The notes under the pieces: model-generated
Told to the model about the DNA's origin: nothing
Database searches by the model: none
What the model saw: only the letters and a program-made list of their open reading frames with translations
DNA from: Flammeovirga aprica JL-4
Lineage (GTDB): Bacteria; Bacteroidota; Bacteroidia; Cytophagales; Flammeovirgaceae
Assembly (NCBI RefSeq): GCF_012844305.1
Contig: NZ_JABANE010000031.1
Coordinates: 18,392 to 82,391, forward strand
DNA: 64,000 nt
Direction: 5' to 3'
Part shown: positions 55,202 to 63,519 of the stretch, one piece after another
How positions within the stretch are numbered: position 1 is the stretch's first letter
Layout of the letters: each line of letters opens with the position of its first letter
Program-made: the position numbers and the translations under genes

Positions 55202-55930
55202 TTACTCTAACCCCTTCTTCTCTGGATTCCAAAAGGGTTTCGTTTTAATTTGAGAGGATTCCCAATTTAATTCCTTTCTGAAAAATTGAGTAAGGGCCAC
55301 ACATAATCGGCTATCTCCTGCAATATAAACCATCTTTTTCCCTTCTAAATCTGGTAATATTTCTTTTATTTTCTCAATGATTTCTTGAGAGGGATTTTGA
55401 GGTAATTTGTAGAAGTCGAAAGGAGTATTCCCATCCAAATCTTCAAACAAATCGCTTTGATTTTGACTATACACTATCCCTTTGACATTCTTATTTGCAC
55501 CTAGACTTTTTTGGATCATATAAAGGTGTGAAAGTGCCGAAAGATCTCCAATCATCAAATAACTCTCTGCTGAATCATCGGCTAAGAACTTCCCTTTTTT
55601 CAACTTAAAATAAAGTTTTTCTCCCACTTCACAATTCGTCACCCAATGTGATCCAATACCATTACTATGTGTAGCAATCGCAATATCAATAAAGCCTTCG
55701 TGATGATTTATATCCCAAATACTGTAGCTTCTGACTTTGTCTTTCATGGAAAGTTCTTCCTTTCCAATACCGATACCCATTCTCAGAAATGCACCAGGGT
55801 GAAATTCTAATCCTTTTATTTTTTCACTTTGAATACGAATTCTGTAAGCAGATTTTGATAGTTGTTCTTTTTCTGAAATCACAGCTTCGTCCAAAACGAC
55901 AGATTTCAATATATTTTCTATGATTTTCAT
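55202..55930 (-). CDS. Siderophore-interacting protein (SIP) family flavoprotein
   Basis: The 242-residue protein of the FAD-binding-9/SIP family carries the FAD-binding RSYSIWD after an N-terminal beta barrel. The SIP C-terminal part has MIGDLSALSHLYMIQ and VYIAGDSRLCVAL. Such enzymes reduce ferric siderophores or pass electrons from NAD(P)H to a partner. The start overlaps the upstream membrane haem-protein gene by four bases (ATGA type), so the two are probably a reductase pair rather than a siderophore system. No siderophore uptake gene is near. Confidence 0.85.
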   Translation of the reverse strand: MKIIENILKSVVLDEAVISEKEQLSKSAYRIRIQSEKIKGLEFHPGAFLRMGIGIGKEELSMKDKVRSYSIWDINHHEGFIDIAIATHSNGIGSHWVTNCEVGEKLYFKLKKGKFLADDSAESYLMIGDLSALSHLYMIQKSLGANKNVKGIVYSQNQSDLFEDLDGNTPFDFYKLPQNPSQEIIEKIKEILPDLEGKKMVYIAGDSRLCVALTQFFRKELNWESSQIKTKPFWNPEKKGLE

Positions 55931-56547
55931 TTTTTCCTCTTCAATCTGAACCCTATGATGCGTTCCTTCACCGCAGGTATTCTAATGATGAAACCTACTC
56001 CCACTACCACAGCATAGATGGTCCATGTTTTTTCTAAAAGTGCTACATGCACTAAACTTAAAATGATAGCGACATAAGCATATTTCTGAAGTTTCTTCCA
56101 TTTGCTTTTTAAACGCTTCATTGATTTTCTATTCGATGTAAATAGTAATGGTATTAATATCAATACAGCAATAAAACCAGCTACATAATTCACCTCCGTA
56201 AACGTTTCCAGAAAGCCTTCCATCGCTATAAAAATGACGAAATGAAGAATACTCCAAACGGCAGCCGCAATACCCATCGCTTGACGAACAAAAAGATTTG
56301 TGACTCCAAACAGTATAAAAAATGGAGTACAAGTCAGAACGGCTGTCAACCATCGGATGGCAAATTCACCAGAGATATGATACAGCATATCCAATGTAGT
56401 GCGGTCACCTTTTCCTGTACTTTCTACCAATGACATTGATAGGTCATTTGCCCAGTCAATGTGAATCATTTTACTCAAAATAATCAACGGTAATACTGCA
56501 AGGATCGTGACGATGATCCACCCATAGTTTCGCTTTAAAAATACCAT
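55927..56547 (-). CDS. MsrQ-like haem-binding membrane protein
   Basis: The 206-residue membrane protein has six predicted helices of the ferric-reductase-like domain. Conserved His residues are in YHISGEFAIRWLT, WSILHFVIF and SLVHVALLEKTW, positions that usually hold b haems. In MsrPQ systems MsrQ takes electrons from a flavin reductase and feeds MsrP. Here no msrP is present; the SIP flavoprotein overlapping it downstream is the likely electron donor, and the final acceptor is unknown. Confidence 0.82.
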   Translation of the reverse strand: MVFLKRNYGWIIVTILAVLPLIILSKMIHIDWANDLSMSLVESTGKGDRTTLDMLYHISGEFAIRWLTAVLTCTPFFILFGVTNLFVRQAMGIAAAVWSILHFVIFIAMEGFLETFTEVNYVAGFIAVLILIPLLFTSNRKSMKRLKSKWKKLQKYAYVAIILSLVHVALLEKTWTIYAVVVGVGFIIRIPAVKERIIGFRLKRKK

Positions 56548-56656
56548 TCTGTCTTTTTGTTTGTTAGATTTTTTATTACTGTATTTGTGTTTCTTGAGGT
56601 GGTTTGTAAGAACACAAAGTATTGTTTCTATCGAACCACCACAAAATCACTAAAAT

Positions 56657-56971
56657 TTATTCGTTATTGTCTTCTTTCTCTTCAGCACATTTCGATTCTC
56701 TCGCCTTAAATTTCTGCATAAACTTCTCTCTATGCATCATGGCTCTACTACCACCACGACCTTTGAAGCGTGGTCTTCCACCCCTGCCAAATAAGATTTT
56801 AGACATTGCTAATAACCCTAATGATTGAAGGAATGAAATTGTGGTCAATCCGAATATCACAGGCATTAACCAATTCCATAACTGCATAAAAATAAAGGTA
56901 ATGGCAGTAATGATGACTGCTCCAAAAACGATCTTTTTAGCTATAAACTTTTTCTTTGAAAACTTTTCCAT
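56657..56971 (-). CDS. Small membrane protein of the ECF-linked cluster
   Basis: The 104-residue protein has two hydrophobic segments (VFGAVIITAITFIFMQLWNW and ISFLQSLGLLAMSKILFG), then a Gly/Arg-rich basic tail (GRGGRPRFKGRGG) and an acidic end. Proteins with this LWNWLMPVIFGL pattern recur in Bacteroidota next to ECF sigma factors. No function is known. It lies between the sigma factor and the MsrQ-like gene on the same strand. Confidence 0.72.
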   Translation of the reverse strand: MEKFSKKKFIAKKIVFGAVIITAITFIFMQLWNWLMPVIFGLTTISFLQSLGLLAMSKILFGRGGRPRFKGRGGSRAMMHREKFMQKFKARESKCAEEKEDNNE

Positions 56972-57030
56972 GTCTTTTTATCAATTTTGACCACCCTTTG
57001 GTGATCTGTTGTACCATTAATTTTGAACAA

Positions 57031-57579
57031 TTAGGACTTCATCAATTTGAATAGACTTTCCAATTGTTCTCTTAGATACAATACCGCATATCGCTTTCTG
57101 CTGATTAATGTATTGACCGTTTCCCCTGTCATTTCTGAAATCTGTTTGAAGCTATAACCTTCTAATTCATGCCACTCAAAAACTTCTTTTTGTTCTTTGG
57201 GCAACTCTTCCAACCTTAATTGAATTTCTTCCCAAATCATGTCTTTCATCAACTGATCATCAGGCATAGTTTCTAGTGAAGGCAATAAATCCATTAGGTT
57301 CAATCCTTCCTCTTCATCATTTACTTTTTGATCTTCAATAGAGAGCGGTTTCTTTTTCCTACGGTAATCCACAATCTTATTTTTCGCGACAGTATAGAGC
57401 CAGGAGATTGATTTGCGCAAATCAGAGATCTCATCAAATCCCCCTACAAAACTCAAAAACACATCCTGAGCAATGTCTTCAGCATCTTCCAAAGAACCAA
57501 CCTTTCCTTTGATGTAATTCTTCAAACGGCCTTGTTCCTGTTGGAATGTGTTTTCTATATTTTGATTTTTCTCTGCCAT
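57031..57579 (-). CDS. RNA polymerase ECF sigma factor
   Basis: This 182-residue sigma-70 ECF factor has region 2 (AEDIAQDVFLSFVGGF, SWLYTVAKNKIVDYRRKKK) and region 4 (LPKEQKEVFEWHELEGYSFKQISEMT, NTLISRKRYAVLYLRE). No FecR-type anti-sigma gene follows; instead the small membrane protein and the MsrQ-like/SIP pair lie downstream on the same strand. It may control that cluster, with the small membrane protein as a candidate regulator. Confidence 0.9.
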   Translation of the reverse strand: MAEKNQNIENTFQQEQGRLKNYIKGKVGSLEDAEDIAQDVFLSFVGGFDEISDLRKSISWLYTVAKNKIVDYRRKKKPLSIEDQKVNDEEEGLNLMDLLPSLETMPDDQLMKDMIWEEIQLRLEELPKEQKEVFEWHELEGYSFKQISEMTGETVNTLISRKRYAVLYLREQLESLFKLMKS

Positions 57580-57969
57580 AATTATTGTATCTATCTCTTA
57601 AGTCGGATAAGGGCAGATTATATTTTAAGAAAAGTGATATTTTTTTGATTTTTTTTCATGAGAAACAAAAAATGTGTGTTTTTGGGCTTAAAAAGACGGT
57701 TTTATGAAGAATAAAAAAGATGGTTATTTTTTCTAGTGAATACAAATAACCCCAACTTATTATTAACAAGATGGGGCTTCATATAAGTACTAAGTCAAAA
57801 ATAAATCATAGTAAATTCTAATTTATTTTTTGTGAGTACAACGCTAAAAAACGTATTAATAGTGGTTCTATTAAGAGTTTTTTGAAGGAAGTAATCGCAA
57901 AACAATAAATAGAATTAGTATGAGATAATTTTGACTTTGTACTTATAAACCTAAAATACTATTTCAATC
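57580..57969. other. Intergenic region holding a MITE-like element
   Basis: 390 bases without a gene between the ECF sigma gene and the first Ntn hydrolase. The main content is the palindromic element at 57782-57947. The remainder is AT-rich and should include the sigma gene promoter. Confidence 0.5.
57782..57947. mobile_element. MITE-like palindromic element (166 bp)
   Basis: Terminal inverted repeats of 19 bases with one mismatch: TATAAGTACTAAGTCAAAA (57782-57800) against 57929-57947. The similarity continues inward imperfectly for about 35 bases on each side, so most of the element can fold on itself. It has no coding capacity. The outermost bases TA...TA could be a two-base target duplication. 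The end sequence resembles the left end of the probable insertion sequence at 63929, which may supply the transposase. Confidence 0.55.
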
Positions 57970-58941
57970 TTATAAAAAAGGGAATGGCGTAGCAGTTGTA
58001 AAATGTTCAGAAACTTCTCCTCCATAAACTGCATCTGTATCACAATCTAATGCTTTAATTTCCGCACCTTCTGAGAAATCTACTTTATCCAAATCCACCC
58101 AGAAAATGGAAGGCTTTAATGCCGACTCAAAATAATATCTGTTGGTTTGGTTGTCAGAAATTGTTCTCCAAAGCGTAGCAGAAATATTCGGACGGTCAGG
58201 ATCTTCCATTCCTAAAGGCACACCAATTGCTCTCATTTGAGACATCACTGAGGCCGTTGCCATATTTTTATCTGTATATTTTGGAGAAGATTCCAAAGCA
58301 TAACTTAATCGCACAAAACGATCAGCCGCATTGATAGTTCCAGGCAACATTTTGCTACCACCAATCAATTTCCAATATTTATCGATGGCAATCTGCTCCG
58401 AGTAAATCGGTGAATTGGTCATCACTCTATATTCTCTACTATGATTAATGACTAATTCTCCATCCAAGAACTCTAAAATGGCAGAATCACCTGTTTTATC
58501 TGAAATAGATAAGTGAACTGTTGCTCCTCTACCATTAGGAAGAATTGGTGCAACAATAATGAAAGGTACATCTTCCATCGCCTCTACGGCTTCCTCTACA
58601 GTTGCATAATTATCTAAGAAATATTGTGCCCAAGCTCCTACAGAAAGTGTTGGCTTATTGCTTGTTGCCACATCTCCATAATTTGATTCTGCTAAGTAAA
58701 GAAGATTTGTTGTCAAACCTGCTTCATTCATTCCATCCGCAGTACCGGCATTATAAAAACTAGCTCCTATTGATCCATATTTTGAAGTCCATTCGATAGG
58801 GTTGTTATTCGTTCCTCCATCTTTTTGCATTCCTCTAGGGTAAATCCATAATGACGTTTGAGCAGTGGGATCATTCCAATCCATACCACGACCTACAATA
58901 AATTCTTGATTTCCTGTTTCATAAATAATTCTTGAACACAT
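57970..58941 (-). CDS. Choloylglycine hydrolase-family Ntn hydrolase, copy 1
   Basis: This 323-residue linear amide C-N hydrolase starts Met-Cys, so removal of Met exposes the catalytic N-terminal Cys (MCSRI). Other active-site residues of the penicillin V acylase/bile salt hydrolase family are visible in GRGMDWND and the Asn region MTNSPIYSEQ; a late Arg is in LWRTISDNQTNRYYF. There is no signal peptide, so it is cytoplasmic. In this family substrates include bile salts, penicillin V and N-acyl-homoserine lactones; in a marine bacterium the last or other N-acyl amides seem most likely. It is a close paralogue of the next gene upstream. Confidence 0.88.
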   Translation of the reverse strand: MCSRIIYETGNQEFIVGRGMDWNDPTAQTSLWIYPRGMQKDGGTNNNPIEWTSKYGSIGASFYNAGTADGMNEAGLTTNLLYLAESNYGDVATSNKPTLSVGAWAQYFLDNYATVEEAVEAMEDVPFIIVAPILPNGRGATVHLSISDKTGDSAILEFLDGELVINHSREYRVMTNSPIYSEQIAIDKYWKLIGGSKMLPGTINAADRFVRLSYALESSPKYTDKNMATASVMSQMRAIGVPLGMEDPDRPNISATLWRTISDNQTNRYYFESALKPSIFWVDLDKVDFSEGAEIKALDCDTDAVYGGEVSEHFTTATPFPFL

Positions 58942-59188
58942 AATAGCAATATTTTGATTGATAAATAATTAATTTCTGTAATCGAATAAGTTGATTATAA
59001 ATAGATTGACTCCTTATTGATCACATTACAAATGTCGCTGGTTCAAAAGCGAATGATATACAAGATTTGAGTAAGTGGTTACAAGATTTCGGCAACTCTT
59101 TATTTTTGGACAAAAAAATCCCCATCAATGAAAAATTCATCAATGGGGTAAAAGTTAAAAGTCTAATCAAATTAATTTATTCTCACCA

Positions 59189-60160
59189 CTATAAGAAAGG
59201 AAATGCTTCTTGAGGAGTAAATTCTTTTGATACTTCACCTGAGTAAATAGCATCTGAACAGCAGTCCAATGTTTTTACTTCTGTATTCTCAAAATCAATA
59301 TTATCAAGGTCTACCCAGAAAATAGCAGGTTTTACTGCTGACTCAAAGTAGTATCTGTTGGTTTGGTTATCAGCGATTGTTCTCCAAAGAGTAGCTGAGA
59401 TATTTGGGTGCTCAGGATCTTCCATCCCTAGAGGTACACCAATTGCTCTCATTTGAGAAATCACTGAGGCTGTAGCCATTTCTTTATCTGTATATTTTGG
59501 TGATGACTCTAATGAATAGTTCAATCTCACAAATCGGTCTGCCGCACTGATTGTACCTGGCAACATTTTACTACCACCAATCAATTCCCAGTACTTATTG
59601 ATAGCGATTTGCTCAGAATAAACCGGTGAGTTGGTCATCACTTTATAGTCTCTGCTGTGGTGAATTACTAATTCTCCATCATTTAAGTATTCCAAAATTG
59701 TGGAATCTCCTGTTGAATCAGATAGCGATAAATGTACAGTAGCACCTCTACCGTTGGGTAATAATGGAGCTGAAATAATAAATGGTGCATCTTGCATTGC
59801 TTCTACAGCTTCTTCAACTGATGCGTAATTATCTAAGAAATATTGTACCCAAGCACCAACTGACAACGTAGGTTTATCGCTTTGAGCAACATCACCATAT
59901 TCTGATTCCGCTAAGTAAAGTGCGTTGACCACTAAACCTCTTTCATTCATTCCGTCTGCAGATGAGATATCATAAAAACTTGCCACAACAGAACCATATT
60001 TTGAAGTCCATTGGATGGATTTGTCTCCTGCTCCTCCATCTCTTTTCATGTTCTTAGGGAAAATCCATAATGAAGTTTGAGCGTTAGGATCGTTCCAGTC
60101 CATACCACGTCCTGTAATAAATTCTTGGTTGCCTGTTTCATAAATAATTCTTGAACACAT
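59189..60160 (-). CDS. Choloylglycine hydrolase-family Ntn hydrolase, copy 2
   Basis: This 323-residue protein shows the same catalytic layout (MCSRI, ITGRGMDWND, MTNSPVYSEQ, LWRTIADNQTNRYYF). By eye it is roughly 80 percent identical to copy 1 over the full length. Differences cluster in the loop after GMDWNDP and in the C-terminal 40 residues. The two genes are 247 bases apart on the same strand and have similar leader sequences before the ATG, so a recent tandem duplication is likely. Each may have its own promoter. Confidence 0.88.
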   Translation of the reverse strand: MCSRIIYETGNQEFITGRGMDWNDPNAQTSLWIFPKNMKRDGGAGDKSIQWTSKYGSVVASFYDISSADGMNERGLVVNALYLAESEYGDVAQSDKPTLSVGAWVQYFLDNYASVEEAVEAMQDAPFIISAPLLPNGRGATVHLSLSDSTGDSTILEYLNDGELVIHHSRDYKVMTNSPVYSEQIAINKYWELIGGSKMLPGTISAADRFVRLNYSLESSPKYTDKEMATASVISQMRAIGVPLGMEDPEHPNISATLWRTIADNQTNRYYFESAVKPAIFWVDLDNIDFENTEVKTLDCCSDAIYSGEVSKEFTPQEAFPFL

Positions 60161-60510
60161 AGTTGTAATATTTTTTCGATTGATAAATAATTAATTTTTT
60201 GTAACCGTTGAAGGTGAATAGATTGATTTCCCTTTTGATTACATTACAAAGGTAGGGGGTTGGTATTCCAATTACTTTCACGAATTAGGCATCAGGTTGT
60301 ACGTTTTCGTTAAAGTCAAAAACAGTTATTTTATCAACGCGCACCACGACTGAAGTCATGGGCAGGTGATATTAACTCCAACAACACTAAAGTGTTGCTT
60401 ACGTGACCAACCTTCAAGACTTCAGTCTTGATTAGGTTGGACTATCACCTGCCCATAGTTTTAACTATGGTGCCTGAAACATTCGTAATTTTTCTACCCT
60501 AGTACATATA
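60161..60510. other. Intergenic region with REP-like hairpins
   Basis: Upstream of copy 2 the region includes its promoter. The centre is the nested palindrome at 60341-60473. The rest shows no reading frame or RNA gene. Confidence 0.5.
60341..60473. repeat. REP/BIME-like cluster of nested palindromes
   Basis: An outer inverted repeat joins 60341-60346 (GCACCA) to 60468-60473. A perfect 14-bp pair, ATGGGCAGGTGATA at 60358-60371, matches 60443-60456. Between them sit short hairpins: GACTGAAGTC, CAACACTAAAGTGTTG at 60382-60397, and CCAACC/GGTTGG enclosing AAGACTTCAGTCTT; CATAGTTTTAACTATG lies in the right arm. Families of such hairpins are typical of REP sequences mobilised by IS200-like (RAYT) transposases. 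Confidence 0.7.
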
Positions 60511-60543
60511 AAAAAAGACCAAAGTGGGTTTCACCTTGGCCTT
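60511..60543 (-). terminator. Terminator of the ABM monooxygenase gene
   Basis: AAGACCAAAGTG and CACCTTGGCCTT form a stem with two mismatches. On the minus strand it ends in a run of T residues. Confidence 0.7.
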
Positions 60544-60579
60544 ATTGCGGATAATACTAATAGACTATTATTAGTGTCT

Positions 60580-60921
60580 TTATGAAAGTTTTAGCTGACT
60601 GAACTGATGGAAGCTATCATATTTACTTTCCTTTGTCTCCACTTCCAATAACTTTGAAAGGTCTTCAAATTGTTGAGCTCTTACAGGGCTTTTTAACCAC
60701 TCCACATAATCTTCTTCTGAGTGCCATCCACATAATATCATAAATGAGTTGTCATCTTCTGATGACAACATCAACTCACCATATTGGAAACCATCAATTG
60801 TAGCCGCACATTCTTCAATGGCTCTTCTTTGTGTATGATAATCGGCCGCTTCTTTTGCTGTCCCGTTTAATACTTTTACCTCTAGCTTCGACCAGAAATT
60901 AATTGCTTTTTCGTTTAACAT
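60580..60921 (-). CDS. Antibiotic biosynthesis monooxygenase (ABM) domain protein
   Basis: The start at MLNEKAINFWSKLEVKVL gives 113 residues; an ATG 30 bases upstream adds a non-family stretch. The single dimeric alpha+beta-barrel domain has the ABM pattern WSKLEVKVL, IEECAATIDGFQYGELML and the aromatic WHSEEDYVEWLKS. Such proteins act as cofactor-free monooxygenases, haem-degrading enzymes or simple binding proteins. It diverges from the AraC regulator gene at 61129, which may control it. Confidence 0.78.
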   Translation of the reverse strand: MLNEKAINFWSKLEVKVLNGTAKEAADYHTQRRAIEECAATIDGFQYGELMLSSEDDNSFMILCGWHSEEDYVEWLKSPVRAQQFEDLSKLLEVETKESKYDSFHQFSQLKLS

Positions 60922-61128
60922 AATTCTTTGATTTGATTTTTGATAAGACAAAATTAGAGGTTAGGTGAAGGAATTATTGTCACAGTTTGGTTAAGTATTT
61001 ATATGATTTGAGCATTTTACCATAAGTTTATTTTCCTACTTTTTTGACAAAATAACCTGTAATTCATTAGATTAGTATATTGCTATTTATAGTGTTTTTA
61101 ATGATCCAATAGCTCAAAATCAATCATA

Positions 61129-62115
61129 ATGCTAGAAAAAGATAAATACACCATAGATCCTAAAGGAGCACATCCACACGATGCCTACCAACAGTTTGCT
61201 GATGACTTAGGGGGCACTTGGGATGGTGAAGAGCTTAGAATCAAAACAGATTGGTGTGATATAAAAGGATATTCTTTTGAGTTTTTAGACAAGTTTATTG
61301 TAGCTGTTTTTGAAATGGACTCCGATCGCCCAGTCATCACTAAACATACCGTACTTCCGGATGATCATTACATTACCGTCCGATTGGGTTTAGGTGCTAC
61401 TTATAAGAGAGATGGTACTGTCAAAAAATTTAATAATGCAGGTATCTTGATCTTAAACTCTACTCAAGTACATGATTTCGAGTTTCCTCAGGGTAAAGGT
61501 AATCAATGGGTTTCTATTCGCTTTTCATTGAGTTTCTTTCAGCAATTTGCCAAACGGACTAATTTCAAAATGAAGGAGCTTTTTGAAAATGACAGCCCAT
61601 GGATCAATTATTATTCACAAAACGCAGAAATTGAAAGTAGAGTAAGAGCGATTATTAAGAATTTGGATAAAGAAAAAAGACAGCACGCCTTCTTTTTTAC
61701 AAAGGGCATTGAAATCATTGAGCTATTAAAAACAAAAATTGAAAAAGACGCTGAAAAGCATAAAAGAAATATTCACCCCGAAGATCTAAAACTGATGATT
61801 GATTTAAGGGATAATCATCTTTCAGATTTCACAGAAATTCCCAATCTTACTGAATTAAGTGATAAGTACGGCATGAGTGTTTCTAAATTAAATCGTCTTT
61901 TTAAATCCATTTTTGATAAACCTATTCTTCAGTTTTATAATCAGCAAAAAATAGAAGAAGCTCACCGACAAATTATTTATACCAATAAAAGCTTAACCGA
62001 AATATCCATGGACTTAAATTTTAGTCATGTTGGACATTTGAGTCAAGCTTTTAAAAATCATTTTGGCTATGCTCCTTCTGCTTTGAAAGGGAAGAATATT
62101 GATTATTTTAATTAG
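61129..62115 (+). CDS. AraC family transcriptional regulator
   Basis: The 328-residue protein has an N-terminal sensing domain (about 1-215, with a cupin-like stretch NAGILILNSTQVHDFEFPQG). The C-terminal AraC double HTH (about 230-328) includes LTELSDKYGMSVSKLNRLFK and LTEISMDLNFSHVGHLSQAF. It diverges from the ABM gene with a 207-base shared upstream region. Its ligand is unknown. Confidence 0.88.
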   Translation: MLEKDKYTIDPKGAHPHDAYQQFADDLGGTWDGEELRIKTDWCDIKGYSFEFLDKFIVAVFEMDSDRPVITKHTVLPDDHYITVRLGLGATYKRDGTVKKFNNAGILILNSTQVHDFEFPQGKGNQWVSIRFSLSFFQQFAKRTNFKMKELFENDSPWINYYSQNAEIESRVRAIIKNLDKEKRQHAFFFTKGIEIIELLKTKIEKDAEKHKRNIHPEDLKLMIDLRDNHLSDFTEIPNLTELSDKYGMSVSKLNRLFKSIFDKPILQFYNQQKIEEAHRQIIYTNKSLTEISMDLNFSHVGHLSQAFKNHFGYAPSALKGKNIDYFN

Positions 62116-62423
62116 AACAGAACCAATTACTACACTGTAAACTGAGTTTCCGTTAACTTCCAATTGATCGTTCGCCAAGCATTTATAGGAGCTACTTTCA
62201 AGCTTCCTTTTCTTCATTTTTGTCTTAACACAAAAACGAAGCAAAAAAGTCAAGGCTTAGAAGTCAAAAGCTAAATTCCATTACTCTCGCCTAAATGATT
62301 TTAAACTCGCTTTGCTCAAACAGGAAAATCATTTTTAACGGCTCAATACATGAAATTCTTAACGCTTTTCTCTTCAAGGCCGGGGGAGCACTACTAAACA
62401 AATTAGATAGAAAGCCAATACAT
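62116..62423. repeat. Structured intergenic stretch resembling a dispersed Bacteroidota repeat
   Basis: About 300 bases between convergent genes. A hairpin CTTCATTTTTGT/ACAAAAACGAAG lies at about 62211-62240, and AAATGATTTT/AAAATCATTT forms a second pair at about 62294-62335 around the segment CTCGCTTTGCTCAAACAG. This wording resembles an intergenic repeat that I recall from other Cytophagales genomes, which is not verified here. No coding signal is convincing. Confidence 0.45.
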
Positions 62424-62813
62424 TTATTTTTCATAGAGTTCAATCGGCAATTCATCTGGATCATCAAAGAAACAGAACTTTTTACCCGTATGAGGATCTA
62501 TCATAATATCACCGACAGGGACTTCATTTTCTTTTAGAAAAATGATACTGTCTTCTATACTATCTACCTCAAAAGCAATATGTCTTAGACCTCTCGCTTC
62601 AGGCCATGAAACTCTTGGTGGATTATTGGGGAAGGAGAATAATTCAATTAGGTATTGTCCATTAAATGACAAATCTAGTTTCCATGAATCTCTTTCTTCT
62701 CGGTACACTTCCTGAAGAATTTCAAAACCCATAATTTCTGTATAAAACTTTTTTGATTTGGGATAATCTGAGCAGATAATGGCGATGTGGTGTAATTTAT
62801 TTAGCTTGAGCAT
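62424..62813 (-). CDS. gloA2: VOC family protein, GloA2/YaeR-like
   Basis: This 129-residue vicinal-oxygen-chelate protein resembles the SMU.1112c/YaeR glyoxalase-I-like group. Metal-ligand positions are His in LNKLHHIAII, Glu in GQYLIELFSF, His in ARGLRHIAFEV and Glu in DDPDELPIELYE. Real glyoxalase activity is not shown for this group; a related isomerase or dioxygenase role is possible. It is downstream of the LytTR regulator with a 6-base gap, so they may be co-transcribed. Confidence 0.85.
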   Translation of the reverse strand: MLKLNKLHHIAIICSDYPKSKKFYTEIMGFEILQEVYREERDSWKLDLSFNGQYLIELFSFPNNPPRVSWPEARGLRHIAFEVDSIEDSIIFLKENEVPVGDIMIDPHTGKKFCFFDDPDELPIELYEK

Positions 62814-62819
62814 TTTTAT

Positions 62820-63518
62820 TTATATACTTAATAATCTTTTAAAAGCGACACTTTGTCTTTCACTGACTTCTACTTCACTACCACAACTTAATGTAAGCTG
62901 TAGTTTCCCTTTGAACCATGTGTCTATGTCTTTGATATGATTGACATTGACCAACTGCTGTCTGTTCACTCTGAAGAAAAAGGTCTTATTTAAACGGCTT
63001 TCTATTTGATTCAAAGACTTATGAAGTAGTGGGGATTGATCATTAAAATAAACTTTAGTATAATTTCCTTCCGTCTCAAATAATGATACATCAGACAGTT
63101 TTGTGACATAACATTGGTCTGAATCTTTGATAAAGATACTGTTTTCTAAACTTAATTCTTGAATATCTTCTTCTTCAATTCTGATTTTTTGAATGGCAGT
63201 ACTTAAACGCTCTTGTGTGATGGGTTTTAGTAAATAGTCGATCGTATTATAATCAAACGATTTGATGGCATATTGATCATAAGCAGTAGTGAAAATGACA
63301 TGGGGAATATGATTAATAGTATTCAAAACTTTAAAACCATCCATATCCGGTAAGTGGATATCAAGAAAAATCAGATCGGGATTCAATTCATCAATCAACT
63401 TGATGGCCTCTTCTCCTGTATCCGCTTCGGCTAGAACTTCTATTTCTTTATGTTTTTTGAGTAAGTGCTTTAGTTCTAGTCTCGCTAAATGTGAGTCTTC
63501 TACGATTAAAGTTTTCAT
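62820..63518 (-). CDS. LytTR family response regulator
   Basis: A 232-residue regulator: N-terminal receiver (acidic IVEDSHLARLELK, phospho-accepting Asp in DLIFLDIHLPDMDG, Lys in LLKPI) and C-terminal LytTR DNA-binding domain (about 130-232, with DVSLFETEGNYTKVYF and FFFRVNRQQLVNVNHI). It is the usual partner of a LytS-type histidine kinase, whose gene lies one base upstream but appears disrupted. Confidence 0.9.
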   Translation of the reverse strand: MKTLIVEDSHLARLELKHLLKKHKEIEVLAEADTGEEAIKLIDELNPDLIFLDIHLPDMDGFKVLNTINHIPHVIFTTAYDQYAIKSFDYNTIDYLLKPITQERLSTAIQKIRIEEEDIQELSLENSIFIKDSDQCYVTKLSDVSLFETEGNYTKVYFNDQSPLLHKSLNQIESRLNKTFFFRVNRQQLVNVNHIKDIDTWFKGKLQLTLSCGSEVEVSERQSVAFKRLLSI

Positions 63519-63519
63519 G

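Noticed and set aside
55202..55930. Siderophore uptake locus
   Set aside because: Only the SIP-type reductase fits; no TonB-dependent receptor, ABC transporter or biosynthesis gene is present.
62014..62537. Short open frames on both strands across the gap after the AraC gene
   Set aside because: They overlap hairpins and the ends of the neighbouring genes, lack plausible starts and contain low-complexity sequence.
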